DNA from: Nitrospirota bacterium
GTDB lineage: Bacteria; Nitrospinota_A; UBA7883; JACRGQ01
Direction of reading: 5' to 3'
Length of the DNA: 64,000 nucleotides
Assembly (NCBI GenBank): GCA_024275955.1
Contig: JAJRYD010000003.1
Location: 23,398-87,397 of the forward strand
Below the pieces are notes generated by a model. That model did not search any database, was not told where the DNA came from, and saw nothing but the letters and a program-made list of their open reading frames with translations. This document shows, piece after piece, positions 25,705 to 34,985 of the stretch. Within the stretch, counting starts at the first letter, position 1; each line of letters starts with the position of its first letter. The translations under genes and the position numbers were made by a program.

Positions 25705-27558
25705 ATGCCTGAAAAGTTTACGAAAGTCCTTATTGTCGGCTCTACTGAAGATCGCTTGCGGGAAATTCTTGAGATATTTGAAAGAATGGAGAACGGGCGG
25801 TACAACATCGACACCAGCCTAGACGAAAACTGCTCTACCCAAGGTTCGCTGGAAGGTATCAATTACGACGTTGTCATTTGCGACCACGAAACGCCAAGCA
25901 TGAACAGCTTGGGGTATCTCAAATACCTTAGGTCTATCGGGTTTACCGCCCCGATACTTATGATTGTGGGTAAGCAGGACCAAAAGCTCGAATTAAAGGC
26001 AAGACAAGCCGGTGTTGACGACTTTCTGGTGAGAGATCAGGTAGAGCCGTTGCTTCTTGACCGTTCTATACGGTTTGCGATGGAGGCAAAACGGAGCAAT
26101 GCCGCGCTACTCGCAAGCCATGAGCTTTATAAGGCTCTTGCCAAGTCCAGCCCTATCGGCACATGGCATACAGACAAGGGCGGCGAAACACTTTTTATGA
26201 ACCATATAATGTGCCGGATGCTCCAGATAGAAAGCCAGCAGGAAATAAGCGGGAAAACCTATCACCAGTTTTTTACAAAAGAGACTCAGAAAAAAATAGA
26301 ACAAGAAAGCCGCACGCGGGCGGCAGGCACGGTGTCGAGCTATGAAGGTAAGCTGATAGGAAAAAAGGGAAGAAACCTAGATGTGCTTATTGCCGGCGGG
26401 CCTTTTATAACTTCTGACGGACAGTTCAACGGCATTATCGGAACTTTTACAGACATCACCAAAATAAAAGAAGAGGAGCTTCTCTTATCGGAGGCAAAAG
26501 AGCGGGCGGAAGAGGCCACAAAATTAAAGGATAAGTTTGTCTCTCTTGTCGCGCACGACTTGCGCGGCCCGCTTAGCACGATGCTTTCATATCTACGCCT
26601 TGTCCGCAAAGAGCAAGATTTCGATCGCTCCAAAAAAAGCGCCGAGTATATGAAAACCGCCATCAAAACAGGTCACGGCATGTTGGAGCTTATAAAAAAA
26701 CTGCTCGATATCAGCCGGTTGAAAACCGGAAAGCTCCAACCGCAGATGAAATTTTTCAATCTCCGGCTACCGATGATTAAGGTAGCTTCGGGGCTTGACT
26801 ATTCGGCAGAAAAAAAAGGAATAACAATTACTAGGGAGATAGCGAAGCATTCCCGAGTGTTTGGCGACCCTGTCCTTATCGAACAGGTATTGCAAAACCT
26901 GCTTTCCAACGCGGTAAAATTCTGCGGCGATGGCGACAACGTTACGATAAACGTTCGGGAAACCGATGTTATAACCATCTCCGTTACCGATACCGGAATA
27001 GGCATAGAGCCGGAAAGACAAAACACTATCTTTGACTACGAAGCAAAGACTTCCACTACGGGAACGGCGGGAGAGGTGGGAACCGGCCTGGGCCTTCCAC
27101 TTTGCAGAGACATAATGCAGGCGCATGACGGAGAGCTGACAATGAAGTCGTCGCCCGGCAATGGCAGTAGTTTTTGCCTGACACTCCCGATTCGACATCC
27201 GCTTGTAATGGTTGTCGAAAGCGATGACGCGCACAGAAAGCTTATCGCGGCATATCTTAAAAAAATAAAGGCCGATGTAATCGAAGCAGTATCAGGTGAT
27301 GAGGCGATAAGGATAATGGAAACCGATTCGCCAAGCCTTATTATTCTCGACCAGCATCTTATAGCGTCAGAGGAAGACCGCTTCATGGAAGAGGTGAGAA
27401 AAAACCCTAGCTACAGAAAAATTCCGATAGTAGCTATGACAGGGGGGGATGAAGCCGAAGCGAAAGAAAAAGACTATGTAGCAGGCGCGAGCGACTTTAT
27501 CAAAAAACCATTTGAAGAAAGTGACCTGATTCCGCTGGTACGCCTATATATAGGCTGA
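25705..27558 (+). CDS. Hybrid histidine kinase (REC-PAS-HisKA-HATPase-REC)
   Basis: The 617-residue cytoplasmic protein has receiver domains at both ends: D60 in VVICDHETPS and D549 in LIILDQHL. Between them are a PAS domain (~135-260), a HisKA helix with H284 in SLVAHDLRGPLSTM, and a catalytic domain (N box NLLSNAVKFCGDG, G boxes VTDTGIGIEPE and TGLGLPLCRDIM). It has no membrane segment. It is divergent from pheA and downstream of no partner regulator, so its target is unknown. Confidence 0.92.
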   Translation: MPEKFTKVLIVGSTEDRLREILEIFERMENGRYNIDTSLDENCSTQGSLEGINYDVVICDHETPSMNSLGYLKYLRSIGFTAPILMIVGKQDQKLELKARQAGVDDFLVRDQVEPLLLDRSIRFAMEAKRSNAALLASHELYKALAKSSPIGTWHTDKGGETLFMNHIMCRMLQIESQQEISGKTYHQFFTKETQKKIEQESRTRAAGTVSSYEGKLIGKKGRNLDVLIAGGPFITSDGQFNGIIGTFTDITKIKEEELLLSEAKERAEEATKLKDKFVSLVAHDLRGPLSTMLSYLRLVRKEQDFDRSKKSAEYMKTAIKTGHGMLELIKKLLDISRLKTGKLQPQMKFFNLRLPMIKVASGLDYSAEKKGITITREIAKHSRVFGDPVLIEQVLQNLLSNAVKFCGDGDNVTINVRETDVITISVTDTGIGIEPERQNTIFDYEAKTSTTGTAGEVGTGLGLPLCRDIMQAHDGELTMKSSPGNGSSFCLTLPIRHPLVMVVESDDAHRKLIAAYLKKIKADVIEAVSGDEAIRIMETDSPSLIILDQHLIASEEDRFMEEVRKNPSYRKIPIVAMTGGDEAEAKEKDYVAGASDFIKKPFEESDLIPLVRLYIG

Positions 27559-27609
27559 TAAAAACAGGTCGCTTACGCTCACTGCTACCGAATTATAGTT
27601 TCCTCTGTT

Positions 27610-27738
27610 AGGGCTGTTGCCCAATGAGATAAATTTGATTTTTCTACAAATTACCAATCCCTAAAGGCTCTATTTTTAAGAAGTAAGAAAATGAACTTCT
27701 CTTTAAAACGCTCGAAAAACTATTTTGAAAACAGCCTC
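27610..27738 (+). mobile_element. MITE-like element copy A (129 bp), TSD CTGTT
   Basis: Starts AGGGCTGTTGCCC and ends GAAAACAGCCTC, an imperfect terminal inverted repeat. Direct repeats CTGTT flank it at 27605-27609 and 27739-27743. It fills most of the gap 27559-27856, which holds no gene. Confidence 0.8.
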
Positions 27739-27856
27739 CTGTTTGGTTAAAGCTGTTTGACATCAGCCGGTTCTAACGGGGAGGGACTGCTTGCCTGTTA
27801 TTAAGACAAGTCAAAACCTGTAAACACTTTCCCCGATGCTTAAGCTCTATGGAACG

Positions 27857-28249
27857 CTAGTCGAGCGAGATTCCGTATTTTCTAAGCCAACCTTCGGTAT
27901 CGAATTTATCTGAAAGATAGTCGAGGAATTTTTTTTCGCTTTTAGAGACCGCCCTTCCGTCTATAACCTCCGGGCTTTCCAGCTTTCTGCGTACCTTGCG
28001 TCGTTTCAACTTTTCCTGCCTAAACTCCTCCGTCTCCTCAATTTCCCCGTCACGGAATTCCGATATTTCGGCACTCTTAATTTCCGAGAGAGAATCAAGT
28101 TTCAAAACAAAAACCATCAAGGTTTTGGCGGTTCTTTCGTCAACATTTTGGATTAGCTCGAGAGCTTGCTTAACATCCTTTGAACCAAGGATAGCCTCGA
28201 CGATAGCTCTGGAAAGCTTTTCCATATCTCTATCATGGTTCTCAGGCAT
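27857..28249 (-). CDS. Small charged protein of unknown function
   Basis: The ~130-residue product (ATG 28249, or GTG 28252) is hydrophilic and mostly helical, with an acidic/basic middle (EETEEFRQEKLKRRKVRRKL) and a C-terminal WLRKYGISLD. It has no signal or membrane segment. I do not recognise a family. It is a single gene flanked by MITE copies A and B. A GAGGG run about 10 nt upstream fits a ribosome site. Confidence 0.5.
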   Translation of the reverse strand: MPENHDRDMEKLSRAIVEAILGSKDVKQALELIQNVDERTAKTLMVFVLKLDSLSEIKSAEISEFRDGEIEETEEFRQEKLKRRKVRRKLESPEVIDGRAVSKSEKKFLDYLSDKFDTEGWLRKYGISLD

Positions 28250-28401
28250 CACTAATAAACCCTCAATAAAAAAAATATGTCCGATTCACATATAAGCCAA
28301 GCTCCCCACCGACTGCTTACGAAGTAGTATAGCACCTTAAACGCAAAATGCGACTTGCTTAAAAGATTAAAATGCTTTTTCCGCGTTAAAAATTATATGA
28401 G

Positions 28402-28530
28402 GGGGCTGTTGCCAAATCCGATAAATTTGATTTTGTTTAAAATTGCCAATCTCTAAAACATCTATTTTGAAGAAGTTAAAAGATGAGTCTTTCCTTCAAA
28501 TACTTCAAAACCTGTTTCGGCAACAGGCCG
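28402..28530 (+). mobile_element. MITE-like element copy B (129 bp), TSD ATGAG
   Basis: Left end GGGGCTGTTGCCAAA, right end TTTCGGCAACAGG. Exact direct repeats ATGAG lie at 28397-28401 and 28531-28535. It lies in the 415-bp gene-free gap 28253-28667. Confidence 0.85.
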
Positions 28531-28667
28531 ATGAGGTAGACGTAAAAACTAAACCTAATGCAGGAAACCTCATTAGCCTCTCCAAAGCTTTAGCATATCT
28601 GCCTGTCGTGAAGAGCTAAGAGTAACCGCTTGTTTTTAATGCCGAAAAGGAACGGATAAAAACTAGC

Positions 28668-29072
28668 CTATTTGATACCTTTTCCGGTGAGGTACGGGCC
28701 GTATTCCTTGTCGGTTTCGGCTATATGAAATTTCAGCCAGTCGAGCAAACAGTCTATGATTTCAGAATTCAAAATTACGGCACCTGCGTTGAAATTCTTC
28801 CAATACTTTTTTACTTTTAGCGCAAGCTCCTTATGCTTCTTTTTATGCTCCTCGTAACCGGGATAGCCTGTCTCAAGCATCAGCTTTTCCTCGGCCGAGA
28901 AATGAGTGGCGGTATAGTCAAAAAGCTCGCCTAGCAGTTTGCTTTTCAGCTCTCCGCTTTTTTTATCTCTAATTGAATTAACAACTTCACCCAATAAAAC
29001 AAAAAGTTTTTTGTGCTGTGCGTCCAACGAAGGTACGCCGACCTTGTAGGAGTCGTTCCACTTTACTACCAT
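28668..29072 (-). CDS. Bacteriohemerythrin
   Basis: The 134-residue four-helix protein has the iron-binding pattern of hemerythrins: LDAQHKKLF, THFSAEEKLM, YEEHKKKHKEL and FHIAETDKEYGPYL. This gives the five His, Glu and Asp ligands of the diiron site. Single-domain bacterial forms bind oxygen for storage, transport or sensing. The ATG has GGAGG six bases upstream. The gene stands alone between MITE copies B and C, which lie in opposite orientation. Confidence 0.93.
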   Translation of the reverse strand: MVVKWNDSYKVGVPSLDAQHKKLFVLLGEVVNSIRDKKSGELKSKLLGELFDYTATHFSAEEKLMLETGYPGYEEHKKKHKELALKVKKYWKNFNAGAVILNSEIIDCLLDWLKFHIAETDKEYGPYLTGKGIK

Positions 29073-29247
29073 AATTCCGCCTCCTCGGTTTCAAGCAACA
29101 TTTGGCCATGCTAGCATACCTCAATACAGTCAACGAGCCGTTCAAGAATAAACTTTATTTACTCAATCTCTTGGGCTTCGCGGCTTATACGCCGGCGAGA
29201 AAAATAATTATATTTCAAACCTTTGTAGCTCTAAAATCGGTTAGCAT

Positions 29248-29377
29248 GGGACTGTTTTCAAAAGAGTGTTTTTAAGCGTTTTAAAGAGAATTTCATTTTC
29301 TAACTTCGCAAGAACAGAGGCTTTAGAGATTGGCAATTTTAAACAAAATCAAATTTATACCATTCAGCAACAGCCCC
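29248..29377 (-). mobile_element. MITE-like element copy C (130 bp), inverted, TSD AGCAT
   Basis: Relative to copies A and B it is reversed (GGGACTGTTTTC... to ...GCAACAGCCCC). Exact AGCAT repeats lie at 29243-29247 and 29378-29382. Its edge is only 16 bp from the ATG of the adenylate cyclase at 29394, so it may shape that promoter or leader. Confidence 0.85.
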
Positions 29378-29393
29378 AGCATGTAAAACTGCT

Positions 29394-31520
29394 ATGGAAA
29401 ACATCGGAATAGGGAAAACATTCGGAAAAAGCAAACCGTTGCTTGGCACCATTATCATCGGGCTTGTGCTTACCGCCTCTTTTTTCTTTTACGAAACCGG
29501 CGCGACAGCCCGCCTAAGGCTGATACTGCTTGATGCCGCCGCGAAACAGGTAAGACTTGATAAAAAAACAGCAGATAATATCGCTATTGTACTTATAGAC
29601 GAAACCTCTCTACAGGCTCTAAACCCGATACTTGGAAGATGGCCCTGGCCTCGGGCCGCCTACTCCGACCTGATGGAATTCTTCAAAATGGCGCCCCCGA
29701 AAATGGTACTCTACGATATCCTTTTCACCGAAACACAAGACCCCCGAACCGATGGACTGCTCGGTGCCAACGATAACGCGCTTGTTTTGACCACCTTGGA
29801 GTCCGGTTTTGGTTATCACGCTATTCAGATTCTGGAGGATACCGAAGATGAATATAACAAAACCGACCTGAACCGCCCTTTGCCGGACGATTTCATAAAA
29901 AAGTTTGCGGTACCTCTCGAAGGTTCCTCCAACTGGCTAGACTCTACAAACAACAAATACTACCTGCCGTTTAAGGAGCTTTACAACGCTTCCGCCGGTA
30001 TAGGGGTGGTAGAGTTTTCGCCGGATATAGACGGCGTGTTCCGCCACACTATACCGCTTAGAAGCTATCTCGGCTCCGCTTTTCCTGTACTTGGGCTTTC
30101 TCCTTTCATTAACGGCCAAAAAGTCTCTATAAAGAAAAAGGCAGTAACGATAGGAGATAGGGAAATACCTCTGGACGATGAGGGAAAGCTTCTTATAAAT
30201 GTTTACGGAAAATTCAATACCTATTCAATCAGCGGCATATTCGCTTCTTACCAAAAAATTATGAAAGGGGAATTTGAAGATCTTATAGTCGACCCTTTGG
30301 AATTTGAAGATAAAATTGTCTATATCGGCTCCAGCGCTGTCGGCGTTGAAGATTTAAAGGCAACCTCTATGTCGCCGAACACTCCGGGAGTATTTCTGCA
30401 TGCCGCTCTTTCGAGCAACTTTATTTTGGACGATTTTCTTACACCGCCGAACAAGAGTATTACCAGAATGCTTATCGTTATCTTCGCGTTAATCTGCGTT
30501 CCCCTCCTTCTTTATCTGCCGGGATACCGCAACAAATATGGGTTCCTAATCGTGCTTTCTTTTGGTTTTTTTCTATTTTGCTATCAAAACTTTACGCAAG
30601 GCAAGGTTTACGATTTTATATCTCCTTTTTCAGCAATCTTTTTTTCCAGCCTGTTTAGTTTTGGCTACCTTCTTGTGACAGAAGGAGTGGAAAGAAGGCG
30701 GGTTAAAAAGATGTTTTCACAATATGTCTCGCCGGAGGTTCTTGACGCGGTAGCGGAGAACTACGAGAAATACGGCTCTCTGCTTTCGGGAGGCGAAGAA
30801 GATATTACGATACTTTTTACCGACATCAGAAGTTTTACATCTTTCTCTGACAGCCACTCCGCGGACACCGTGGTAAAGATGCTCAATATCTATTTCTCGC
30901 GGATGTCGGAAATTATTTTTAAAGGGAAAGGAACCATAGATAAATTTATAGGCGACGCGATAATGGCGTTCTGGGGGGCGCCTATAAAAATGGAAAATCA
31001 CCCCGATATGGCGGTCAAAACCGCTATTAATATGATAAAAGAGCTGGAGAAAATCAATGAGGAGATACAGAGCAAAGGGATAAACCACACCATCAAGATA
31101 GGATTCGGCATAAACAGCGGCTCGGCGATAGTCGGCAATATCGGCTCTGAAAGAAGGCTTAGCTACACTGTTATAGGTGACGCGGTAAACCTGGCGGCAC
31201 GGCTGGAAAGCATAACGAAGAACTGGGGGGCCGAGATAATCATCTCGGAATTTACGAGAGAAAAACTCGACCCGAAAATCCCGTGTAGAGTGATCGATAG
31301 GGTAGAAGTAAGAGGCAAAAAAGATAAAATTAAAATTTTTCAGGTATTTGTAGAGGACGATGACGAATCGAGCAGGCTGGTTAAAATAACCAACGAGGCG
31401 TATCAATTATTTGAAAATGGAGACTTTCAAAAAGCACTTGGCCTTTATGAATCAATAGATGATGGAATAATCAAAGAAGTTTTCGTCGAGAAATGCAGAA
31501 AAAAACTAAATCTGTTATAG
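29394..31520 (+). CDS. CHASE2-domain class III adenylate cyclase
   Basis: The 708-residue protein has an N-terminal membrane helix (~15-32), a large extracytoplasmic CHASE2 sensor (~35-345), three membrane helices (~358-430) and a class III cyclase domain. Catalytic metal aspartates are D477 (FTDIRSFTSF) and D521 (FIGDAIMAFWG). VIGDAVNLAARLES holds the substrate-binding region. It would make cAMP from ATP in response to an outside signal. The C-terminus has a short TPR-like tail. The next gene starts 10 bp downstream, so it probably heads an operon with the SH3, M48 and FadL-like genes. Confidence 0.9.
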   Translation: MENIGIGKTFGKSKPLLGTIIIGLVLTASFFFYETGATARLRLILLDAAAKQVRLDKKTADNIAIVLIDETSLQALNPILGRWPWPRAAYSDLMEFFKMAPPKMVLYDILFTETQDPRTDGLLGANDNALVLTTLESGFGYHAIQILEDTEDEYNKTDLNRPLPDDFIKKFAVPLEGSSNWLDSTNNKYYLPFKELYNASAGIGVVEFSPDIDGVFRHTIPLRSYLGSAFPVLGLSPFINGQKVSIKKKAVTIGDREIPLDDEGKLLINVYGKFNTYSISGIFASYQKIMKGEFEDLIVDPLEFEDKIVYIGSSAVGVEDLKATSMSPNTPGVFLHAALSSNFILDDFLTPPNKSITRMLIVIFALICVPLLLYLPGYRNKYGFLIVLSFGFFLFCYQNFTQGKVYDFISPFSAIFFSSLFSFGYLLVTEGVERRRVKKMFSQYVSPEVLDAVAENYEKYGSLLSGGEEDITILFTDIRSFTSFSDSHSADTVVKMLNIYFSRMSEIIFKGKGTIDKFIGDAIMAFWGAPIKMENHPDMAVKTAINMIKELEKINEEIQSKGINHTIKIGFGINSGSAIVGNIGSERRLSYTVIGDAVNLAARLESITKNWGAEIIISEFTREKLDPKIPCRVIDRVEVRGKKDKIKIFQVFVEDDDESSRLVKITNEAYQLFENGDFQKALGLYESIDDGIIKEVFVEKCRKKLNLL

Positions 31521-31529
31521 AATACCGGC

Positions 31530-32042
31530 ATGATGTGTCATCGCTCAGACAGCTCGGTTAGGCCTGTTTCTAGCTTTGCCTTATCGCTTATCGCTTTTAT
31601 CCTTGTTTTTGCGTACAACCTTCACGCGGCGGAAATTCTTTACGTTCAAAGCGCTAAAGCAAAATTAATGTCGGACAAAAACTTCAAGTCCGACCTCAAG
31701 GAAACCCTTAAGAGGGGGGATAGACTGGAGGCGCTCGAAAACTCTGGCGGCTGGTATAAAGTTTCAGCCGGCACCACGAAAGGGTGGGTTCACCGGCTGT
31801 CAGTATCTACAAACCCTGTAATGGAAAAACTAACTCTTATCAGCGCCGACGCGCCCGACATATCGAGAGGCGCCAGAAAAAGGGCATCCGCCATAACCTC
31901 CGCGGCGGCGGCGAGAGGGCTTTCCGATACAGACAGAAAAAGGCTAAACGAACAGGGCCGTGCCGACTACCGTTCGCTTGAAAAACTCGAGAAAGATGCC
32001 GGTGGAATTTCAGAAAACGAAGTGGAAGAGTTTGCGAAGTAG
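31530..32042 (+). CDS. Secreted SH3-domain protein
   Basis: The 170-residue protein has a signal segment (SFALSLIAFILVFAYNLHAA) and a bacterial SH3b domain (~35-95): ILYVQSAKAKLMSDKNF, ALENSGGWYKVSAGTTKGWVHRLS. The C-terminal third is charged and helical. SH3b domains bind peptidoglycan or proteins in the periplasm. Its stop overlaps by one base the GTG of the M48 protease gene, so the two may work together. Confidence 0.72.
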   Translation: MMCHRSDSSVRPVSSFALSLIAFILVFAYNLHAAEILYVQSAKAKLMSDKNFKSDLKETLKRGDRLEALENSGGWYKVSAGTTKGWVHRLSVSTNPVMEKLTLISADAPDISRGARKRASAITSAAAARGLSDTDRKRLNEQGRADYRSLEKLEKDAGGISENEVEEFAK

Positions 32043-32878
32043 TGGCAAGCGTGGGGGGGAAAGTCGGCAGGTTTTATATCGCTGTAACAATCTTTGCCGC
32101 TGCTGCTTTTGCTACTCCGGCAGATAGCGCAGACCGCAGGAGGGCGCATCAGGAAACGCAATATATCACCACTGACGATGTTCAGGCTGAAGTCGACTTC
32201 GGCAGGGAGGTAGCGGCAAGGATTATCGGCAAATATTCGCTTTACGAAAATAAAAAACTTACGAGATATCTGAACCTTCTGGGAAAAGCATTAGCCGGCA
32301 ATACCAACAGACCGGAGCTGAACTTTACCTTCGGGGTTCTCGATACCGACATAATAAACGCTTTCTCGGCACCGGGCGGCTATATTTTCATCACCAAGGG
32401 GGCTATAAACTCTATGGAGGATGAAGCGGAGCTGGCAGGGGTAATCGCCCATGAGCTTATACATGTTACGGAAAAGCATATAGTAAAGGAACTCGGCATA
32501 AAAGGTTCCGAGTCATCCGCGGTCGCCGGTATAGGCAGGCTGATAGGAGGCGCGACCGATGTGGCAAAAGTCGCCTTTTCGCAGGCGGTCGATAAGGCGG
32601 AGAATATTCTTTTTAACCGCGGCTACCAGCAAAAAGATGAAATAGAAGCCGACAGGCTTGGAACCCTTTTGATATATTCGATGAACTACAACCCGACAAG
32701 CCTTATAGGGTACTTTAAAAAGATAAAGGGAATAGAGGGGGAGCCGACAGGTTCCATTAAAAAACTGCACCCTCCTTTTGACGAAAGGATTAAATCTATT
32801 TTTTCCATTATCGCGGAGGATGGGCTTAAACAAGATGGAACATTAAGAAAAAAGGAGAGATTCGATGCCAATATATAG
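32042..32878 (+). CDS. M48-family metalloprotease (BepA/Oma1-like)
   Basis: The 278-residue protein has a signal sequence (FYIAVTIFAAAAFATPADS) and the zinc motif H137-E-L-I-H141 in IAHELIHVTEKH, with the third ligand in EIEADRLGTLL. It belongs to M48 periplasmic proteases such as BepA/LoiP that handle outer-membrane proteins. It probably starts at the GTG 32042, though a second GTG at 32051 is possible. It overlaps the next gene, an outer-membrane porin, by 14 bp, in keeping with a role in barrel quality control. Confidence 0.85.
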   Translation: MASVGGKVGRFYIAVTIFAAAAFATPADSADRRRAHQETQYITTDDVQAEVDFGREVAARIIGKYSLYENKKLTRYLNLLGKALAGNTNRPELNFTFGVLDTDIINAFSAPGGYIFITKGAINSMEDEAELAGVIAHELIHVTEKHIVKELGIKGSESSAVAGIGRLIGGATDVAKVAFSQAVDKAENILFNRGYQQKDEIEADRLGTLLIYSMNYNPTSLIGYFKKIKGIEGEPTGSIKKLHPPFDERIKSIFSIIAEDGLKQDGTLRKKERFDANI

Positions 32879-34157
32879 TAAGGGAAAATATTTTCATCTA
32901 CTGACAGTGCTACTTCTCGGGTCTTTGGCCAATCCTCTTTTCGCCGATGATTTTCACTACACAAACCTTCTGGTCGGCGAGCGTGCCGCCGGACTGGGCG
33001 GTGCCTACACAGGGGTGTCCGACGACCCTTCCGGCCTTTACTACAACCCAGCCGGAATAGTTTACTCGCAAGGGCAAAAACTATCTGCAAGCGTAAATTC
33101 CTATACCAATGGGGAGCTAAAATATAAAAACGTATTCAGCGGTCAAGACTATGTAAGAAAAACTTCTTCCATCCTCCCAAACTTTTTCGGCATCGTCCAG
33201 CCCATGGGAAGCGGAATGTTCGGCCTTTCCTATGCCGTTCCCGACTCAATAAATGAAGATCAAGACCAGAGTTTCAGCAATGTAACAATCTCCGGCATTC
33301 CTATCGACAGGTTCATAATAAACAAAAAAAAGGAAGATACTACCTATCTCTTTGGGCCGTCTTACGCGAGAGAATTTTCCAACGGCCTGTCGCTTGGGGT
33401 TACCCTTTATTATTACCAGAGGAAAGTAAAAACAATAAACAACCAGTACATTGATTACGACGATACATGGATAAGCACCGCCTGTAGCGGGGCGGCGTGC
33501 GACTCGGATAAAAGAATAGTAAACATTGTCGAGGAGCATTCGGAATCCGGCTGGAAGCCGGTGCTTGGGCTAATGTACTCCCCCGAAGCGGCAAAGTACT
33601 CGCTTGGTCTCACCATTTCACAAACATCAATAACTTCTAACTACTTTTACAAACAGAAAACCGTAAAGAGATACAGCGATAACGCAACCTCGGTAACGAC
33701 AGTTGACCCTATAGCCAAAAGGAAGCATCCTACGGAAGTGAAAATAGGGGTTGCCTATTTCCCATCCAATAAGCTGATGTTTACAGGCGACATCCAGCAT
33801 TACACCGCGGTAGAAAACTCAATAGATAACGGAATAAAAGACAAAAGAAAATCGGTTACCAACTTTGCGGGCGGGTTTGAGTATTACCCCACTTCGAGGC
33901 GGGCTTACCGTGGCGGATTTTTTACTAGCTACGCGAATACCCCCGCCCTCTCCGATGCCGATTCGCTAAGCTACGACCACTTGGATATAAAAGGATTGTC
34001 CGGCAGCGCCAGCTTCTTCACAAAAAACACCTCTCTTACAATCGGAGCAGTCTATAGCATCGGTAGCGGTGACGGGCAAGCAACCACGGAAGCGGTAACA
34101 CAGAGCCTTGAATATAAATCACTCGCGCTCTACCTAGCTTCCTCTTATTCCTTTTAG
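32865..34157 (+). CDS. FadL/OmpP1-like outer-membrane porin
   Basis: The 430-residue protein has a signal peptide (LLTVLLLGSLANPLFA) and the N-terminal mark of OmpP1/FadL-like hydrophobic-compound transporters: GERAAGLGGAYTGVSDDPSGLYYNPAG. Repeated amphipathic strands make up the rest, ending LALYLASSYSF, a barrel terminus. The ATG has GGAGAG upstream within the protease gene. The substrate may be a hydrophobic molecule; not determined. It is the last gene of the likely operon from 29394. Confidence 0.8.
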   Translation: MPIYSKGKYFHLLTVLLLGSLANPLFADDFHYTNLLVGERAAGLGGAYTGVSDDPSGLYYNPAGIVYSQGQKLSASVNSYTNGELKYKNVFSGQDYVRKTSSILPNFFGIVQPMGSGMFGLSYAVPDSINEDQDQSFSNVTISGIPIDRFIINKKKEDTTYLFGPSYAREFSNGLSLGVTLYYYQRKVKTINNQYIDYDDTWISTACSGAACDSDKRIVNIVEEHSESGWKPVLGLMYSPEAAKYSLGLTISQTSITSNYFYKQKTVKRYSDNATSVTTVDPIAKRKHPTEVKIGVAYFPSNKLMFTGDIQHYTAVENSIDNGIKDKRKSVTNFAGGFEYYPTSRRAYRGGFFTSYANTPALSDADSLSYDHLDIKGLSGSASFFTKNTSLTIGAVYSIGSGDGQATTEAVTQSLEYKSLALYLASSYSF

Positions 34158-34196
34158 CCAAGCGTACCGCTGGAGGCAATAACCTACATGCGGTAG
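34157..34196 (+). repeat. Two-stem palindromic repeat, copy 1
   Basis: Begins at the stop codon of the porin gene (34157-34196). Copy 2 at 39716-39753 is about 80% alike (one reads GCCAAGCG-TACCGCTGG, the other GCCAGCG-AGCCGCTGG, then ...GCAATA..CC...GCGGTAG). Each can form two small hairpins; it resembles a REP-type unit. Confidence 0.5.
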
Positions 34197-34260
34197 ATAC
34201 GGTTTTGGCCCTGTGCGCCTTTAGCATACTTACTAAAACTCGTATTGCTGGAAGGATTAG

Positions 34261-34390
34261 GGGGGCTGTTGCCCAATGAGATAAATTTGATTTTTCTACA
34301 AATTACCAATTCCTAAAGACTCTATTTTTAAGAAGTTAGAAAATTAACTTCTCCTTAAAATGCTTTAAAAACTCTTTTGGAAATAGTCGC
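34261..34390 (+). mobile_element. MITE-like element copy D (130 bp), TSD ATTAG
   Basis: Left end GGGGGCTGTTGCCC, right end TTTTGGAAATAGTCGC. Exact ATTAG repeats lie at 34256-34260 and 34391-34395. Internally closest to copies A and H. It fills part of the gap 34158-34513; nothing else is seen there. Confidence 0.85.
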
Positions 34391-34513
34391 ATTAGAGGAA
34401 ACTCGTTTTCCGCTTTGCGGTAGAGCAGGCGCCTCTTGGCTGTTAATCATGCGGAGCATCCGTTTCCATTTCCGTGTAGAAAAACGCTATCTTTTTGATG
34501 TAACATCTAGTGG

Positions 34514-34975
34514 ATGGAAAATGAGAGTGGAAATGTCAGGTATCGTGAAGTTCCGCCCGAGGGTGCGAGCGGAAGAGATAACCCGCCAAAAGAGGATAAG
34601 CCTAACCCGCCTGTGGACAGACCTGTTTACGCCGTGCCGAAAAAGGATACAGGTAGCTCCAGTAGCTCCGCCGATACGGCTGGCAGGCTTAATTTTAAAC
34701 CTCTGCTGGTAGCCGGAATGATAATTCTGGCGATTGTCGGAACATATATATACAGCCGCAATATGGTACAGCTACCTGTCCATTCTGCTCCTGCAGAAAT
34801 TTCGACAAACAGGGACAACAGCCTAAAGGTGGAAACGCTTCGAACCATCGGCATTCTTAGCCAGATAGAAGCCGCCTACACCGATAACCCTGAAAAGCTT
34901 GAAGAGGTGAAAAGCCTGAAAGACGACGCTGAAAAAATTCTGGAACTGCTTGAAAACGAAATACGGGAGGAATAA
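34514..34975 (+). CDS. Single-pass membrane protein of unknown function
   Basis: The 153-residue protein has a Pro/Glu/Ser-rich N-terminal ~55 residues, a membrane helix (~62-80, LLVAGMIILAIVGTYIYS) and a helical charged C-terminus (LRTIGILSQIEAAYTD ... ILELLENEIREE). It has no motif that I recognise. The next gene, another small helical protein, follows 10 bp later, and a LapA-like gene after that, so it may belong to an envelope cluster. Confidence 0.55.
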   Translation: MENESGNVRYREVPPEGASGRDNPPKEDKPNPPVDRPVYAVPKKDTGSSSSSADTAGRLNFKPLLVAGMIILAIVGTYIYSRNMVQLPVHSAPAEISTNRDNSLKVETLRTIGILSQIEAAYTDNPEKLEEVKSLKDDAEKILELLENEIREE

Positions 34976-34985
34976 ACGCGGTCTT

